NCBI RefSeq assembly: GCF_003149475.2
Contig: NZ_QFWV02000001.1
Coordinates: forward strand, 65,282-120,331
Direction: 5' to 3'
DNA from: Oceaniradius stylonematis
GTDB lineage: Bacteria > Pseudomonadota > Alphaproteobacteria > Rhizobiales > Rhizobiaceae
Length of the DNA: 55,050 nt
The translations under genes were made by a program, and so were the position numbers. The notes under the pieces are model-generated. The model had not been told where the DNA came from and ran no database searches. It was given only the letters and a program-made list of their open reading frames with translations. Within the stretch, counting starts at the first letter, position 1. The number at the start of each line of letters is the position of its first letter. Below are positions 1 through 9,273 of this stretch, piece after piece.

Positions 1-486
1 TTGATGCGGCCCCTTCCGGGTGCCGGGCTTCGGCGGAGCGTTCTGCGTTGCCGCCTTGGCTGACCGGAAGATGGGGGACAGGGTGCGGTAACTGCCAATT
101 ACAAAAACGTAAGCAGACTCACGCAGCTGTGATCTTGAAGGGTGTGAAACCGCACCCTAGAGCCATATTTTTTTCAACATTTTCATATGCTTACAGAAAC
201 GGAACGATTCACGTGTTCCGTGATCGAAGCGCCATTGTTCACGCAGTTGGACCGCTGCGTTCAGGGACGTGTGAACGATGGACCGGTTTTCGTGACCGGC
301 TGAGGGTCAGATTTCGATCCCGACGGCGTTGCGACGGTAACCCCGCCGCGCCGATCTCACGCGTTTCGTGAGGTTTGTGATCGCAGTTTGCGTCCATGCC
401 GCCCGGTGCGACGGACGATTTCCCGCCGCGCAATCCCTCAAATCAGCGGGCGTGACAGGGTCTGCGTCATTGGCTAAGTGCGCTGC
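1..486. other. Intergenic region upstream of dapE; no gene resolved
   Basis: I cannot support a gene here. Open frames on both strands have low-complexity, frame-shadow-like translations. On the minus strand one frame stays open off the left edge from about position 105, but it has no ATG or GTG start, so it may or may not be the first codons of a leftward gene. The stretch 120-260 is clearly more AT-rich than its surroundings, which suits a promoter region. A perfect inverted repeat (arms CTCACG and CGTGAG, 5-nt spacer) lies at 356-372, and the string TCACGCAG occurs twice (near 119 and 240). GANTC sites are at 116 and 206. Confidence 0.4.
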
Positions 487-1683
487 ATGACCCGATTGCC
501 CACAGACCCGGCGGCGAATCTGGCCGCGCTGATCCAATGCCCGTCCGTGACCCCGGACGATGCCGGCGCGCTCGACGCGCTGAGCGCGATGCTGGCGCCG
601 CTCGACTTCGTCTGCGACCGGCCGGTGTTTTCCGAGCCGGGCACGCCGGACATCGACAATCTCTATGCGCGGCGCTCGGGCAACGGCCCGCATCTGATCT
701 TTGCCGGTCACACCGACGTGGTTCCGCCGGGCGATCCGGACGCCTGGACCCACGATCCGTTTGGCGCATCTGTATCGGGCGGCGCCATGTATGGGCGCGG
801 CGCCGTCGACATGAAGGGCGGCATCGCCTGTTTCGTCGCCGCCCTTGCCCGGGTTGTCGAAAGCGGGCGGCCGGTGCCGGGCTCGGTGTCGCTGCTGATC
901 ACCGGCGACGAGGAGGGACCGGCGATCAACGGCTCGGTCAAGCTGCTCAAATGGGCGGCCGAGAAGGGCGAAAGCTGGGACGCGTGCCTTCTGGGCGAGC
1001 CGACCAATCCCGATGCGATGGGCGACATGATCAAGATCGGCCGGCGCGGATCGCTGTCCGGCACGATCATTGTCGAGGGGACGCAAGGGCATGTCGCCTA
1101 TCCGCATCTGGCCGACAATCCGGTGCGCTCCATCGTCGCCTTGTGCGCGGCGCTGAACGCGACGCCGCTCGATGCGGGCACCGACGATTTCCAGCCATCC
1201 AATCTCGAAGTGACGACGATCGACACGGCCAATCCGGCGGTCAATGTGATTCCGGCGCGCGCGTCGGCCAGCTTCAATGTTCGGTTCAACGACAGTTGGA
1301 CGGAAGAGACACTGAAGGCGGAAATCATGGCGCGGCTCGCGCGCGGCGCCGCGTCCGGCCGCGACGATCGCCCGCCGGCGCGTTTTGGCGTCGATTGGAA
1401 AGAACCGGTGAGCCAGGTTTTCCTGACCCGCAACGAAGCCCTGACCGGGGCGCTGGCCGCCAGCGTGACCGCGGTGACCGGGCGCGATCCCGTTCTTTCG
1501 ACCTCCGGCGGCACGTCCGATGCGCGGTTCATCAAGGATTACTGCCCGGTGGTCGAATTCGGCCTCGTAGGCAAGACCATGCACATGGTCGACGAGCATG
1601 TCGCGCTTGCGGATCTGGAAACACTGACGGCGATCTATGCCGACTTCATCATCCGCTGGTTTGCGGGAAAAGCGGGCCGATGA
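487..1683 (+). CDS. dapE: Succinyl-diaminopimelate desuccinylase
   Basis: Hydrolyses N-succinyl-LL-2,6-diaminopimelate to LL-diaminopimelate and succinate in the cytoplasmic lysine/murein-precursor pathway. The 398-residue M20 metallopeptidase has the usual DapE length. Its dinuclear-metal motifs are present in order: GHTDVVPPGD (about residue 74), the bridging Asp in GRGAVDMKGG (about 108), the catalytic Glu pair in TGDEEGPA (about 142) and a C-terminal His in the KTMHMVDEH segment. The ATG at 487 is preferred over the in-frame GTG at 478, although neither has a clear ribosome-binding site. The stop overlaps the next start by ATGA, implying translational coupling. Confidence 0.95.
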   Translation: MTRLPTDPAANLAALIQCPSVTPDDAGALDALSAMLAPLDFVCDRPVFSEPGTPDIDNLYARRSGNGPHLIFAGHTDVVPPGDPDAWTHDPFGASVSGGAMYGRGAVDMKGGIACFVAALARVVESGRPVPGSVSLLITGDEEGPAINGSVKLLKWAAEKGESWDACLLGEPTNPDAMGDMIKIGRRGSLSGTIIVEGTQGHVAYPHLADNPVRSIVALCAALNATPLDAGTDDFQPSNLEVTTIDTANPAVNVIPARASASFNVRFNDSWTEETLKAEIMARLARGAASGRDDRPPARFGVDWKEPVSQVFLTRNEALTGALAASVTAVTGRDPVLSTSGGTSDARFIKDYCPVVEFGLVGKTMHMVDEHVALADLETLTAIYADFIIRWFAGKAGR

Positions 1684-2261
1684 TCAATCTCGACTACGCC
1701 TTCCACCATGTCGAATGCGTGGCTGCGGCGATCACGGGGCGGCCCGGCGCCATCGAGCGGATGGACATTTCGGCGGACGGGTTCTGGCGCTCGTTCACCG
1801 CGATCGCCGTCGCGCTGCCGGCCATGTTCTTCGTCTGGGTGATGAATGCGCGGGCCAACCAGGCCGAAATGCCGTCAATGGGCGTTGCGCCGCTCGTTGC
1901 CGGCGAAGCGGTGTTCGAACTCGTCGTGTGGCTGCTGCCGATCCCGGTCTTCGCGCTCGTCCTGCGCCCGCTCGGGCTCGGCCACCGTTTCGTGCATCTG
2001 GTGATCGCGCGGAACTGGGCCAATGCGCTGTTCAGCTATGTGATCGCCGCGCTCTATGTGCCCCATCTGGTCGTTGCCGACGACAATGGGGCGATGATGA
2101 TGCTCGGCGGCGTGCTGATGGTGCTGATCCTTGTCGCCGCCGTCCGGCTGACACGCGCCGCGCTCGACAGCTCCGTGTCGCTGGCCATGGCCTTCATCGC
2201 CGGCGAGTTCATCGTCAGCATCGCGCTGGCGATCGCCTATCTGGGCATGCTCGGGCTTTGA
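1680..2261 (+). CDS. Small integral membrane protein of unknown function
   Basis: A 193-residue protein whose ATG overlaps the dapE stop (ATGA). I recognise no catalytic motif. After a short polar N-terminus (about 35 residues) there are roughly four to five hydrophobic segments: near 37-55, 70-90, 105-125, 135-152 and 165-190. A cytoplasmic-membrane location is therefore likely. An uncharacterised membrane protein directly downstream of dapE is common in Hyphomicrobiales, but its role is not known to me. Coupling to dapE suggests co-expression rather than a proven functional link. The gene ends 9 bp before the convergent lytic transglycosylase stop. Confidence 0.8.
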   Translation: MINLDYAFHHVECVAAAITGRPGAIERMDISADGFWRSFTAIAVALPAMFFVWVMNARANQAEMPSMGVAPLVAGEAVFELVVWLLPIPVFALVLRPLGLGHRFVHLVIARNWANALFSYVIAALYVPHLVVADDNGAMMMLGGVLMVLILVAAVRLTRAALDSSVSLAMAFIAGEFIVSIALAIAYLGMLGL

Positions 2262-2270
2262 CCGGCGAGC

Positions 2271-3491
2271 CTACCTGATCGCGCCGATCAGCGCCTTTGA
2301 CGGAAAGCATGTGGGCTGCCGGCCGTTCTTTTGCTGCCAGTCGCCGATGGAGCGGCGGGTCTTGAAGCCGGGCAGCCCGTCGGCGCCGCCGACATCATAG
2401 CCCTTGCCTTCGAGCACGCGCTGCATGGCGGCGATCTCCGAGCGGTAGAGCGTGTCGACCCGGCCCCAGGCGGCCTTGAACCGGCCCGAGCCCCATTCGA
2501 TTCGGTCGCCCGCATGGCCGACGAACAGGGCGTAGAGATCGCTCTCATTATACTGTTTGAGCACGTAGAAGTTCGGCGTGACGATGAAGGCCGGGCCGCT
2601 GCGGCCGGCGGGCATCATCAGATAGGCCTCCAGATCCATCTCGTGGGCCGGAAAGGGGCGGCCGGAAATGCGGGTGATGCCCATCGCCGCCCAGTCGCGG
2701 ATCTTCAGGCCCTGATCCGGCCCCTCGAAGCTGCATGAGATATCGGCGGGCACACTGACTTCGAACCCCCAGTCGCGTCCCGAAACCCAGCCGAAATGAT
2801 CGAGATAGGCGGCGATCGAGCCCAGCGTGTCGGGCACGGACGTCCAGATGTTGAGTTTGCCGTCGCCATCGATGTCGACGGCGTGCTCCAGAAACGATGT
2901 GGGCAGGAATTGCGGCTGGCCGAGCGCGCCCGCCCAGGACGATTTCATCTGCGCGGGGGTGGCGTTGCCGCGCTCGACCATCTGAAGGGCGGCGACCAGT
3001 TCGGTACGGAAGAGATCGGGGCGGGTCGACATGAAGGCCTTGGTGCCGAGTACCTGAAAGGCGTCATGCGGAATATCGACCCGGCCGAATGCACTCTCGC
3101 GGCCCCAGATGGCGAGGATGATGCGCCCGGGCACACCATAGCGGCGTTCGAGCGCCGCCAGGGTCGACGCGTGCTGGCTGGCCAGACGGCGGCCCTGGCT
3201 GACGATGGCGCCCAGATTGTTCTCGTTGAAATAGCGGGCGGGCGCGGAAAACTCCGCCTGGCGAATGCGTTGCGGCGTCGTCTGGCCGGGTCGGACGAGG
3301 CCGGGAATGTCGGTGTTCAGGCGCTTTTGTCCCATGGCGCGATCGAATGTGGCGCGCGAGACGCCGGCGGACCTTGCCTTGGGCCACATCGTGTCTTCCA
3401 GAAAGCGCTCATACTGGCCCTGGAGATCGGCGCGGGCTGCGCCCGTCAAGGCGAGTATGCAAACAAGGACAAGGGCTGCAAGGCGGACCAT
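2271..3491 (-). CDS. Lytic murein transglycosylase, MltB family
   Basis: Periplasmic enzyme that cleaves the MurNAc-GlcNAc bond of peptidoglycan to give 1,6-anhydro-MurNAc ends. The 406-residue protein starts with a Sec signal peptide (hydrophobic VRLAALVLVCILALTGAARA). An SLT_2/MltB domain follows, with the catalytic Glu in the WGRESAFG segment and the family motif GALGQPQFLPTS. The C-terminal 65 residues resemble a PG_binding_1 domain (GYDVGGADGLPGFKTRRSI). A TTG six codons upstream is in frame, but the ATG at 3491 has GGGGA about 8 nt before it and gives a compact signal peptide, so I chose it. There is no lipobox, unlike E. coli MltB, so this is probably a soluble periplasmic form. Confidence 0.9.
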   Translation of the reverse strand: MVRLAALVLVCILALTGAARADLQGQYERFLEDTMWPKARSAGVSRATFDRAMGQKRLNTDIPGLVRPGQTTPQRIRQAEFSAPARYFNENNLGAIVSQGRRLASQHASTLAALERRYGVPGRIILAIWGRESAFGRVDIPHDAFQVLGTKAFMSTRPDLFRTELVAALQMVERGNATPAQMKSSWAGALGQPQFLPTSFLEHAVDIDGDGKLNIWTSVPDTLGSIAAYLDHFGWVSGRDWGFEVSVPADISCSFEGPDQGLKIRDWAAMGITRISGRPFPAHEMDLEAYLMMPAGRSGPAFIVTPNFYVLKQYNESDLYALFVGHAGDRIEWGSGRFKAAWGRVDTLYRSEIAAMQRVLEGKGYDVGGADGLPGFKTRRSIGDWQQKNGRQPTCFPSKALIGAIR

Positions 3492-3560
3492 CTGTCGTTC
3501 CCCGATCAAAGCGGTGGCGTCACGCTAGCAGGTGATTCCGGTGTGAAACAGGGCGCTGGT

Positions 3561-4169
3561 TCAGAAGTTGGTGCGCGCGCGCAGGGCAGCCGACAGCGTG
3601 CCTTCATCGAGATAGTCGAGTTCGCCGCCCACCGGAACGCCGTGGGCGAGCCGCGTGATCTTCACGTCCGTGTCCTCGAGCTGTGCGGTGATGTAGTGGG
3701 CGGTCGCCTGCCCCTCGACGGTCGCGTTGACGGCGAGAATGAGTTCGCGCACCGCGCCGCTCGCGACCCGGTCGATCAGGCCTGAAATGTTCAGATCGTC
3801 CGGGCCCACGCCGTCGAGCGGCGACAGCGTGCCGCCAAGCACGTGATAGCGGACGTTCATTTCAGCGGCGCGTTCGAGCGCCCACAGATCGGCGACATCC
3901 TCGACAACGATGATCGTTGCGTCCTCGCGTCGCGGATCGGTGCACACCGAACAGGGATCGGCGGTGTCGACATTGCCGCAGGTCGAACAGATGGTCACCT
4001 TGGCCGCCGCCTCGGCCATCGCACCGGCGAGCGGCTCCAGCAGTTGCTCGCGCTTCTTGATCATGTGCAGTGCCGCGCGCCGCGCCGAGCGCGGGCCCAA
4101 ACCCGGAACCTTGGCCAGAAGCTGGATCAGCCGTTCGATCTCGGGGCCTGCGATTCGTTTCGATGACAT
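3561..4169 (-). CDS. recR: Recombination mediator protein RecR
   Basis: Works with RecF and RecO to load RecA onto SSB-coated gapped DNA. The 202-residue protein has the standard order: an N-terminal helix-hairpin-helix ([16 protein letters not shown], about 20-35), a C4 zinc finger (Cys61, Cys64, Cys73, Cys76), a Toprim core beginning at [15 protein letters not shown] (about 85) and a C-terminal Walker-B-like region with [16 protein letters not shown]. It is usually in an operon dnaX-ybaB-recR. Here dnaX and ybaB lie upstream on the same strand, but an agmatine-deiminase gene and an opposite-strand EamA gene intervene, so recR needs its own promoter. Confidence 0.95.
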   Translation of the reverse strand: MSSKRIAGPEIERLIQLLAKVPGLGPRSARRAALHMIKKREQLLEPLAGAMAEAAAKVTICSTCGNVDTADPCSVCTDPRREDATIIVVEDVADLWALERAAEMNVRYHVLGGTLSPLDGVGPDDLNISGLIDRVASGAVRELILAVNATVEGQATAHYITAQLEDTDVKITRLAHGVPVGGELDYLDEGTLSAALRARTNF

Positions 4170-4287
4170 GGCATTGATTTAGGCCGTCCGGCCCGGCGTG
4201 CAAAGCCGGAACACCGGCGCGTCAAGAAACGGGTGGCGGGCGACGCGGCTCGGCATTAGTGGAGATCGAATCCGCCTGTCGCCAAGA

Positions 4288-5229
4288 ATGCCCCGCATGT
4301 CGCAGCCCGTCGCCGTCAACGTCGCCATGTCGCCCGCGCAGTGGGCGATGCTGATCACGCTTTCGATCGTGTTCGGCGGATCGTTCTTCTTCAACGGCGT
4401 GATCGTGCGCGACCTGCCGCCGTTGACGATCGTGTTCTTCCGGGTCGCCCTCGCCGCCGTCGCGCTGCACCTCTATCTGCGGGCGACCGGCCGTGCGTTG
4501 CCGTGGAGCGGCGCCGTCTGGCGCATGTTCTTTGCGATGGGCGCGCTGAACAATGTCATCCCGTTCACGCTGATCGTCTACGGCCAGACGCAGATCGCGT
4601 CGGGCGTCGCTTCCATCCTCAACGCGATGACGCCGCTCTTCACCGTCGTCGTCGCGCATTGCTGGACCGACGACGAGAAACTGTCGGGGCCGCGCATCGC
4701 CGGCGTCTTTGCGGGCCTTGGCGGGGTGGCGGTGATGATGGGCGGCGCCACGCTCGGCGGCGGCTGGGGCACGGTGGCGGCCTATCTGGCCTGTCTGGGC
4801 GCGGCGCTGGCGTACGGGTTTGCCGCCGTCTATGGCCGCCGCTTCCGCAAGGCGGCGATCGATCCGCTGGCGGTCGCGACCGGACAGGTGACCGCATCGA
4901 GCGTCCTGATGCTGCCGCTTATGCTCGCGGTCGACCGGCCATGGGCGCTCGCCATGCCGGGGGTCGACAGCGTGCTGGCGCTCGTCGGCCTTGCCATCGT
5001 CTCGACCGCCTTTGCCTACCTGCTCTACTTCCGCATCCTGTCGGGCGCGGGCGCGACGAACCTGTCGCTGGTCACATTTCTGGTGCCGGTCAGCGCGATC
5101 CTGCTGGGCATCGCCTTTCTCGACGAGGTGCTGCTGCCGCGCCACATGATCGGCATGGCACTGATCGGCGTCGGGCTGGCGCTGGTCGACGGGCGGCTGT
5201 TCCGGAGGCGTATCCCGCCGGTGCCATGA
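4288..5229 (+). CDS. EamA-family (DMT superfamily) permease
   Basis: A 313-residue integral membrane protein with about ten hydrophobic segments arranged as two EamA repeats. The first begins at AMLITLSIVFGGSFFFNGVIVRDLPP and the second at GTVAAYLACLGAALAYGFAAVYGRR. The repeat-end signature SLVTFLVPVSAILLGIAFLDE is clear. This superfamily exports amino acids, metabolites or drugs, and the substrate cannot be read from sequence. The frame is open from 4198 (GTG), but the ATG at 4288 (or ATG 4297) gives the normal family length and a short cytoplasmic N-terminus. It lies convergent with the agmatine-deiminase gene (2-bp gap) and divergent from recR. A link to polyamine export is only a neighbourhood guess. 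Confidence 0.85.
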   Translation: MPRMSQPVAVNVAMSPAQWAMLITLSIVFGGSFFFNGVIVRDLPPLTIVFFRVALAAVALHLYLRATGRALPWSGAVWRMFFAMGALNNVIPFTLIVYGQTQIASGVASILNAMTPLFTVVVAHCWTDDEKLSGPRIAGVFAGLGGVAVMMGGATLGGGWGTVAAYLACLGAALAYGFAAVYGRRFRKAAIDPLAVATGQVTASSVLMLPLMLAVDRPWALAMPGVDSVLALVGLAIVSTAFAYLLYFRILSGAGATNLSLVTFLVPVSAILLGIAFLDEVLLPRHMIGMALIGVGLALVDGRLFRRRIPPVP

Positions 5230-5231
5230 TG

Positions 5232-6338
5232 CTAAACCGCAGGTTGCTCGCGCGTTGCGCAATGGATGCCGCCGCCCACTTCGCCCACCGGATCGACATC
5301 GAGCATCACGATTTCTCGTTTGGGATAAAGGTCGGCCAGTGTTTCCCGGGCCATCGCGTCGGCTTCCCGGTCACCGAACCCGGCCGCGATCACCGCGCCG
5401 TTGCAGACATAATAGTTGACGTAGGACGCGACGAATTCGGGACCATCCACCCGAACATCCAACGGCTCGGGCAGGACCACAAGTTCCAACGGTTCGCCGC
5501 GTGAATCGGTTGCCGCCGCCAGAATGTCATGGGTTTCAAACGCAGCCTTCGACCACGGATCGTCCGGCACGATATGCTCGGGCATCTGGATCAGGATCGT
5601 GCCGGGCGCGACGAACCGCGCCAGCGCATCGATGTGGTAGTCGGTGATGTCGGCGCCGGCGATTCCGGGCGCCCAGATCATCTTGTCGGCCCCCACCGCA
5701 TCGAGCAGCAGGCGTTCGACCTCCGCGCGCGAACCAGTGTTGCGGTTCGGGTTCACCCAGGAGCTTTCATGGGCGATCAGCGTGCCGTGGCCGTCGGTCT
5801 CGACGCCGCCGGGCTCGCCGACGAGCCCGTTGTCGAACAGCTCGAGCTGCATGATCTCGGCAATCCGCCTTGCGATCGCACCGTCATGGCGGTGCACCTG
5901 CTTGCCGCCCCAGCCATTGAAATTCAGATAGCTGACGGCAAGCCCGCCCTGGCCGTCGACAACGAACATGGGGCCGGAATCGCGCGCCCACAGATCGTCG
6001 GTCGGCACGTCCCACACTTCGACGGCGTCCGACAGTCTGCGCCGCGCCGCCCGCTCGTGGCTGGCGTCCATCAGCATGACGACCGGCTCGAACTCGGCAA
6101 TCGCGTTGGCGATGTCGGCGATCGCCTGCTGCACCATGCCGAGAAACACCGGATCGGGGTGCACCCGGCGGCTGACCGGCCATTGCATGAAGGTGCGCGC
6201 GTGCGGATCGTCCTCGGCCGGAAGATGGAAGCCCGCTGCGCGCGCGTTGGTCATGTCGGTTGCCCCTGCCATCTTCGGCATCAGCGATGCCGCGCCCGCC
6301 AAGGCCGCGCCCTTCGAGAAACGGCGACGCGACAGCAT
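5232..6338 (-). CDS. Agmatine deiminase / peptidyl-arginine deiminase family protein, Tat-exported
   Basis: Members hydrolyse agmatine to N-carbamoylputrescine plus ammonia. The 368-residue sequence shows the guanidino-modifying fold signatures: DLWARDSGPMFVV (about 115), the N-terminal His/Asp cluster, a GVETDGHGT segment and the nucleophilic Cys360 in GGGIHCATREQP. Unlike typical cytosolic AguA, it begins with a twin-arginine signal (SRRRFSK at residues 3-9, then the hydrophobic run AALAGAASLMPKMAGA), predicting folded export to the periplasm. It starts 10 bp after the ybaB stop, as the distal gene of a dnaX-ybaB-deiminase operon. The Tat signal is seen directly; periplasmic agmatine hydrolysis is inference. 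Confidence 0.85.
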   Translation of the reverse strand: MLSRRRFSKGAALAGAASLMPKMAGATDMTNARAAGFHLPAEDDPHARTFMQWPVSRRVHPDPVFLGMVQQAIADIANAIAEFEPVVMLMDASHERAARRRLSDAVEVWDVPTDDLWARDSGPMFVVDGQGGLAVSYLNFNGWGGKQVHRHDGAIARRIAEIMQLELFDNGLVGEPGGVETDGHGTLIAHESSWVNPNRNTGSRAEVERLLLDAVGADKMIWAPGIAGADITDYHIDALARFVAPGTILIQMPEHIVPDDPWSKAAFETHDILAAATDSRGEPLELVVLPEPLDVRVDGPEFVASYVNYYVCNGAVIAAGFGDREADAMARETLADLYPKREIVMLDVDPVGEVGGGIHCATREQPAV

Positions 6339-6348
6339 GATGCCGGGC

Positions 6349-6672
6349 TCAGAACGGCAGTTTCATGCCGGGCGGCAGGGGCAGGCCGGCGGTCATTTCC
6401 TGGGTCTTTTCGGCGACGATCTGCTCGATCTTGGCCTTGGCGTCCGAATGGGCGGCGATAATCAGGTCTTCGAGGATCTCGACATCGTCTTCGGAGAACA
6501 TGGAGGAATCGATTTTGAGGGCCTTCATCGCGCCCTTGCCGGTGAGCGTGACGGTGACCATGCCGCCGCCGGCCGTGCCGTCGGCGGTCATCTCTTCCAT
6601 CTCGGCCTGCATGGCCTGCATCTTTTCCTGCATTTCCTTGGCCTTGCTCATCAGGCCCATAATGTCGCGCAT
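6349..6672 (-). CDS. YbaB/EbfC-family nucleoid-associated protein
   Basis: A 107-residue DNA-binding protein of the YbaB/EbfC family, which forms tweezer-shaped dimers and associates with nucleoids. The N-terminal helix is Met/Lys/Gln/Glu-rich ([19 protein letters not shown]). It is followed by a [21 protein letters not shown] beta region and a helical C-terminus ending with the usual [10 protein letters not shown] tail. The ATG at 6672 has GGAG about 7 nt upstream. It lies 13 bp after dnaX on the same strand, the conserved dnaX-ybaB arrangement. Confidence 0.93.
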   Translation of the reverse strand: MRDIMGLMSKAKEMQEKMQAMQAEMEEMTADGTAGGGMVTVTLTGKGAMKALKIDSSMFSEDDVEILEDLIIAAHSDAKAKIEQIVAEKTQEMTAGLPLPPGMKLPF

Positions 6673-6685
6673 GGTTGTCTCCAGA

Positions 6686-8581
6686 TCAGTCGGTATCGGT
6701 CGGATCGTCGGGGTCGGCGACGACGTCGCTCACGTCCATATCGGTATCGCCGGCGATTACGTCCAGCGGGCCGGCATCGTTGACGCGCACATCGACGACG
6801 CGCGCGCCCGGAAAGGCGCCCAGGATCGCCGACACGTCGGGATCGCGCGCGGCATCGGCGAACAGCGCGTCGCGTTTTTCGCCGTCGACCTCCTCCAGCG
6901 TCCGTCCGCCGGGTTCGCGGCTGACCGACACGATCCAGCGCGTGCCGGTCCAGTCGCCGAGCTTGCGCGACAGATCGCCGAGCAGCGTCGGCGGGGCATC
7001 CTCGGTCAGATTGACCGACAGCCGGCCCGGTTCGATGGAGACCAGCCGCACGCATTTGCGGATGATCACCTTCATCAGCGGGTCGCGGTGCCGGTCGGCC
7101 AGATCGGCCAGGTCCTGCAGGCCGGCAACGGGTACGGATGGCTGTGCCGGTTCGGGTGCGGCCATGGGCGGCTGGGCCGCCAGCGCCGGCCCGGGATTCT
7201 CCGAAACAAGCCGCATGGCCGATGCTCCACCGCCGGGGTGCGGCTGAACGGCGGTCATGGTGGTCGCCGGCTGCGCGGCTGGCGGCACGGGGTCGAGCGG
7301 TTGCCGCTGTCCCATTGCCGGCGGTGTTTCCGATGAGCCCGATGATGCGGAGTGCGACGGCGCCTGCGTGCCGGGTGGAGGCGCGTTAGCGGATTGCGCC
7401 GGGCCGGCCGGTGCGCTGTCGAGCTTCTTCAAGGCCTCGTCCAGCGTCGGCAGCGTCGATGCATGCGCGAGCCGGATCAGCAGCATTTCGGCGGCCGCGA
7501 AGGGCCGCGCCGCGCTCTCGCATTCGCCGATGCCCTTGAGCAACATCTGCCAGGCACGGGCCAGCACCGTGACCGGAAGCTTTTCGGCAAAGGCGATGCC
7601 CCGCTCGCGCTCGTCGGGCGACAGGGACGGATCGGCGGCGGCGGCGCCGGGCACATAGCGCAGCCGGGTGACCAGATGGGTGAACGAGGCCAGATCGTTG
7701 AGGACGACGACCGGGTCGGCGCCAGCCTGATAGAGCGACGAAAACCCGTCCAGCGCCTCGGTGACGCGGCCGGCCATCAGATGCTCAAACAGGTCTACGA
7801 CGCGGGTGCGGTCAGCAAGGCCGAGCATGTCGCGCACGGCGCTCGCATCGACCGTGCCGTTGCCGTGGGCGATGGCCTGATCGAGGATCGACAGCGCGTC
7901 GCGCACCGAACCCTCGCCGGCGCGGGCGATCATGGCCAGCGAGGTGTCGTCGACGGCCACCTCTTCGGTGTCGGCAATGGAACGCAGGTGCGCGGTCAGT
8001 TCGGCGATCTCGATGCGGCGCAGGTCGAACCGCTGGCAGCGCGACAGGACGGTGATCGGCACCTTCCTGATCTCGGTGGTCGCGAAGATGAACTTGGCGT
8101 GGGGCGGCGGCTCTTCGAGCGTCTTCAAAAGCGCGTTGAACGCCTTTTCGGACAGCATGTGGATTTCGTCGATGATGTAGACCTTGTAGCGGGCCGACAC
8201 CGGCGCGTAACGCACCGAATCGATGATCTGCTTGATGTCGTCGATGCCGGTGTGGGACGCCGCATCCATCTCGACCACATCGACATGCCGGCCCTCCATG
8301 ATCGGCTGGCAATGGATGCCCGGCACGGTGAGGTCGATCGTCGGCTTGTCGATCGTGTCGGACTGGTAGTTGAGCGCGCGCGCCAGGATGCGCGCCGTCG
8401 TCGTCTTGCCGACACCGCGCACGCCCGTCAGCATCCAGGCCTGGGCGATCCGGTCGGCGGCGAACGCGTTGGTCAGCGTGCGCACCATCGGCTCCTGCCC
8501 GATCAGCGCGGTGAAATCGGCCGGCCGGTATTTGCGCGCGAGCACGCGATAGCCGGCATCTTTCGGGGAAGCATCGCTCAT
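6686..8581 (-). CDS. dnaX: DNA polymerase III subunits gamma and tau
   Basis: Clamp-loader ATPase that places the DnaN clamp at primers and tethers the core polymerases. The 631-residue protein has a Walker A ([14 protein letters not shown], about residue 53), a Walker B/DEXH region ([10 protein letters not shown]), the SRC motif ([13 protein letters not shown]) and a Pro/Ala-rich linker (about 400-490) before the C-terminal tau domain. The four-Cys zinc module of E. coli DnaX is not intact: only one Cys ([13 protein letters not shown]) remains, which I believe is usual for rhizobial DnaX. I saw no obvious slippery frameshift heptamer. It is followed by ybaB; the SRP RNA lies upstream on the same strand. 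Confidence 0.95.
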   Translation of the reverse strand: MSDASPKDAGYRVLARKYRPADFTALIGQEPMVRTLTNAFAADRIAQAWMLTGVRGVGKTTTARILARALNYQSDTIDKPTIDLTVPGIHCQPIMEGRHVDVVEMDAASHTGIDDIKQIIDSVRYAPVSARYKVYIIDEIHMLSEKAFNALLKTLEEPPPHAKFIFATTEIRKVPITVLSRCQRFDLRRIEIAELTAHLRSIADTEEVAVDDTSLAMIARAGEGSVRDALSILDQAIAHGNGTVDASAVRDMLGLADRTRVVDLFEHLMAGRVTEALDGFSSLYQAGADPVVVLNDLASFTHLVTRLRYVPGAAAADPSLSPDERERGIAFAEKLPVTVLARAWQMLLKGIGECESAARPFAAAEMLLIRLAHASTLPTLDEALKKLDSAPAGPAQSANAPPPGTQAPSHSASSGSSETPPAMGQRQPLDPVPPAAQPATTMTAVQPHPGGGASAMRLVSENPGPALAAQPPMAAPEPAQPSVPVAGLQDLADLADRHRDPLMKVIIRKCVRLVSIEPGRLSVNLTEDAPPTLLGDLSRKLGDWTGTRWIVSVSREPGGRTLEEVDGEKRDALFADAARDPDVSAILGAFPGARVVDVRVNDAGPLDVIAGDTDMDVSDVVADPDDPTDTD

Positions 8582-8659
8582 GGAGAAGATGTAGCGCAGT
8601 TGCGACCGGCTTGACCAGCGAAGCGGGCGGGATTCGACGCCTGATGCAAAAGGAAAGGC

Positions 8660-8756
8660 GGGAGGCTGGCACGGTGACCCGTGCCGGATCTCGTTAGGGC
8701 TGCTTCCTTCCGGACCTGACCCGGTTGGCGAGTGGCGCGTCCACCACCAACCTCCC
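8660..8756 (-). ncRNA. ffs: 4.5S signal recognition particle RNA (small bacterial type)
   Basis: Read on the minus strand, the segment contains the conserved SRP domain IV core (GGTCAGGTCCGG followed by AAGGAAGCAGCC), with the asymmetric and symmetric loops that bind Ffh. The two ends close in a perfect stem: GGGAGGTTGG at the 5' side (8756 downward) pairs with CCAGCCTCCC at the 3' side (ending at 8660). This gives a roughly 97-nt hairpin RNA. It lies 78 bp upstream of dnaX on the same strand. The exact transcript ends may extend a few bases. Confidence 0.93.
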
Positions 8757-8826
8757 GACCCTCATATCGACCTTCGGCCTAGCATTTGCAAGTCGCTTTC
8801 GGGGGCAAACCTGCTATCGTCGCCCG

Positions 8827-9231
8827 ATGACGGACTTCGAACTCGATCCGACGCTCGAACGCGACAGCTTGTTCGTGACCGATCTGGGGCTGACCCAGTT
8901 GCGGCTGATGAACGATTCGCGCTTTGCATGGCTGATCCTCGTTCCGAAGCGTTCCGGCATTACGGAGATTCACGAACTGACGCCGCTCGACCAGACCATG
9001 CTGACCTTCGAGACGACGCAGATCGCCCAGGCGCTGGCCGATGTCACCGGCGCCGACAAGATCAATGTCGCCGCGCTCGGCAACCAGGTGCGGCAGTTGC
9101 ACATGCATGTCATCGCCCGGCACCTGGGCGATCCGGCCTGGCCCGGTCCGGTCTGGTGCGCCGGAACGCCGACGCCTTACCAGAACGGTGCCGCCAAGGC
9201 CTTTATCGAGCGGTTCTCAAACGCGTTCTGA
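8827..9231 (+). CDS. HIT-family (histidine triad) hydrolase-like protein
   Basis: A 134-residue cytoplasmic protein of the HIT superfamily of nucleotide hydrolases and transferases. The core is recognisable: FAWLILVPKRSGITEIHEL, then the active-site segment QLHMHVIARH (about 95-104). The triad normally reads H-x-H-x-H-x-x; here the first His is Gln, while the central nucleophilic His and the last His are kept. A similar His-to-Gln change at one triad position is known in HIT relatives. The ATG at 8827 is used rather than the upstream in-frame ATG at 8725, which would run through the SRP RNA region. NudC follows 42 bp downstream. Confidence 0.88.
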   Translation: MTDFELDPTLERDSLFVTDLGLTQLRLMNDSRFAWLILVPKRSGITEIHELTPLDQTMLTFETTQIAQALADVTGADKINVAALGNQVRQLHMHVIARHLGDPAWPGPVWCAGTPTPYQNGAAKAFIERFSNAF

Positions 9232-9273
9232 GGCGGTAGGTAGTCGGCTGAAACTGCCCCCTTCGGAGCCCTC

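Noticed and set aside
307-1599. Long minus-strand frame opposite dapE
   Set aside because: Arg/Ala/Gly-rich shadow of the high-GC dapE coding strand, with no domain; dapE explains the region.
6686-8581. Programmed frameshift producing a short gamma form of DnaX
   Set aside because: No A-rich slippery heptamer with a following stem was visible in the expected region.
7352-8614. Plus-strand frame opposite dnaX running into the SRP RNA side
   Set aside because: Shadow of dnaX, which has clear Walker motifs.
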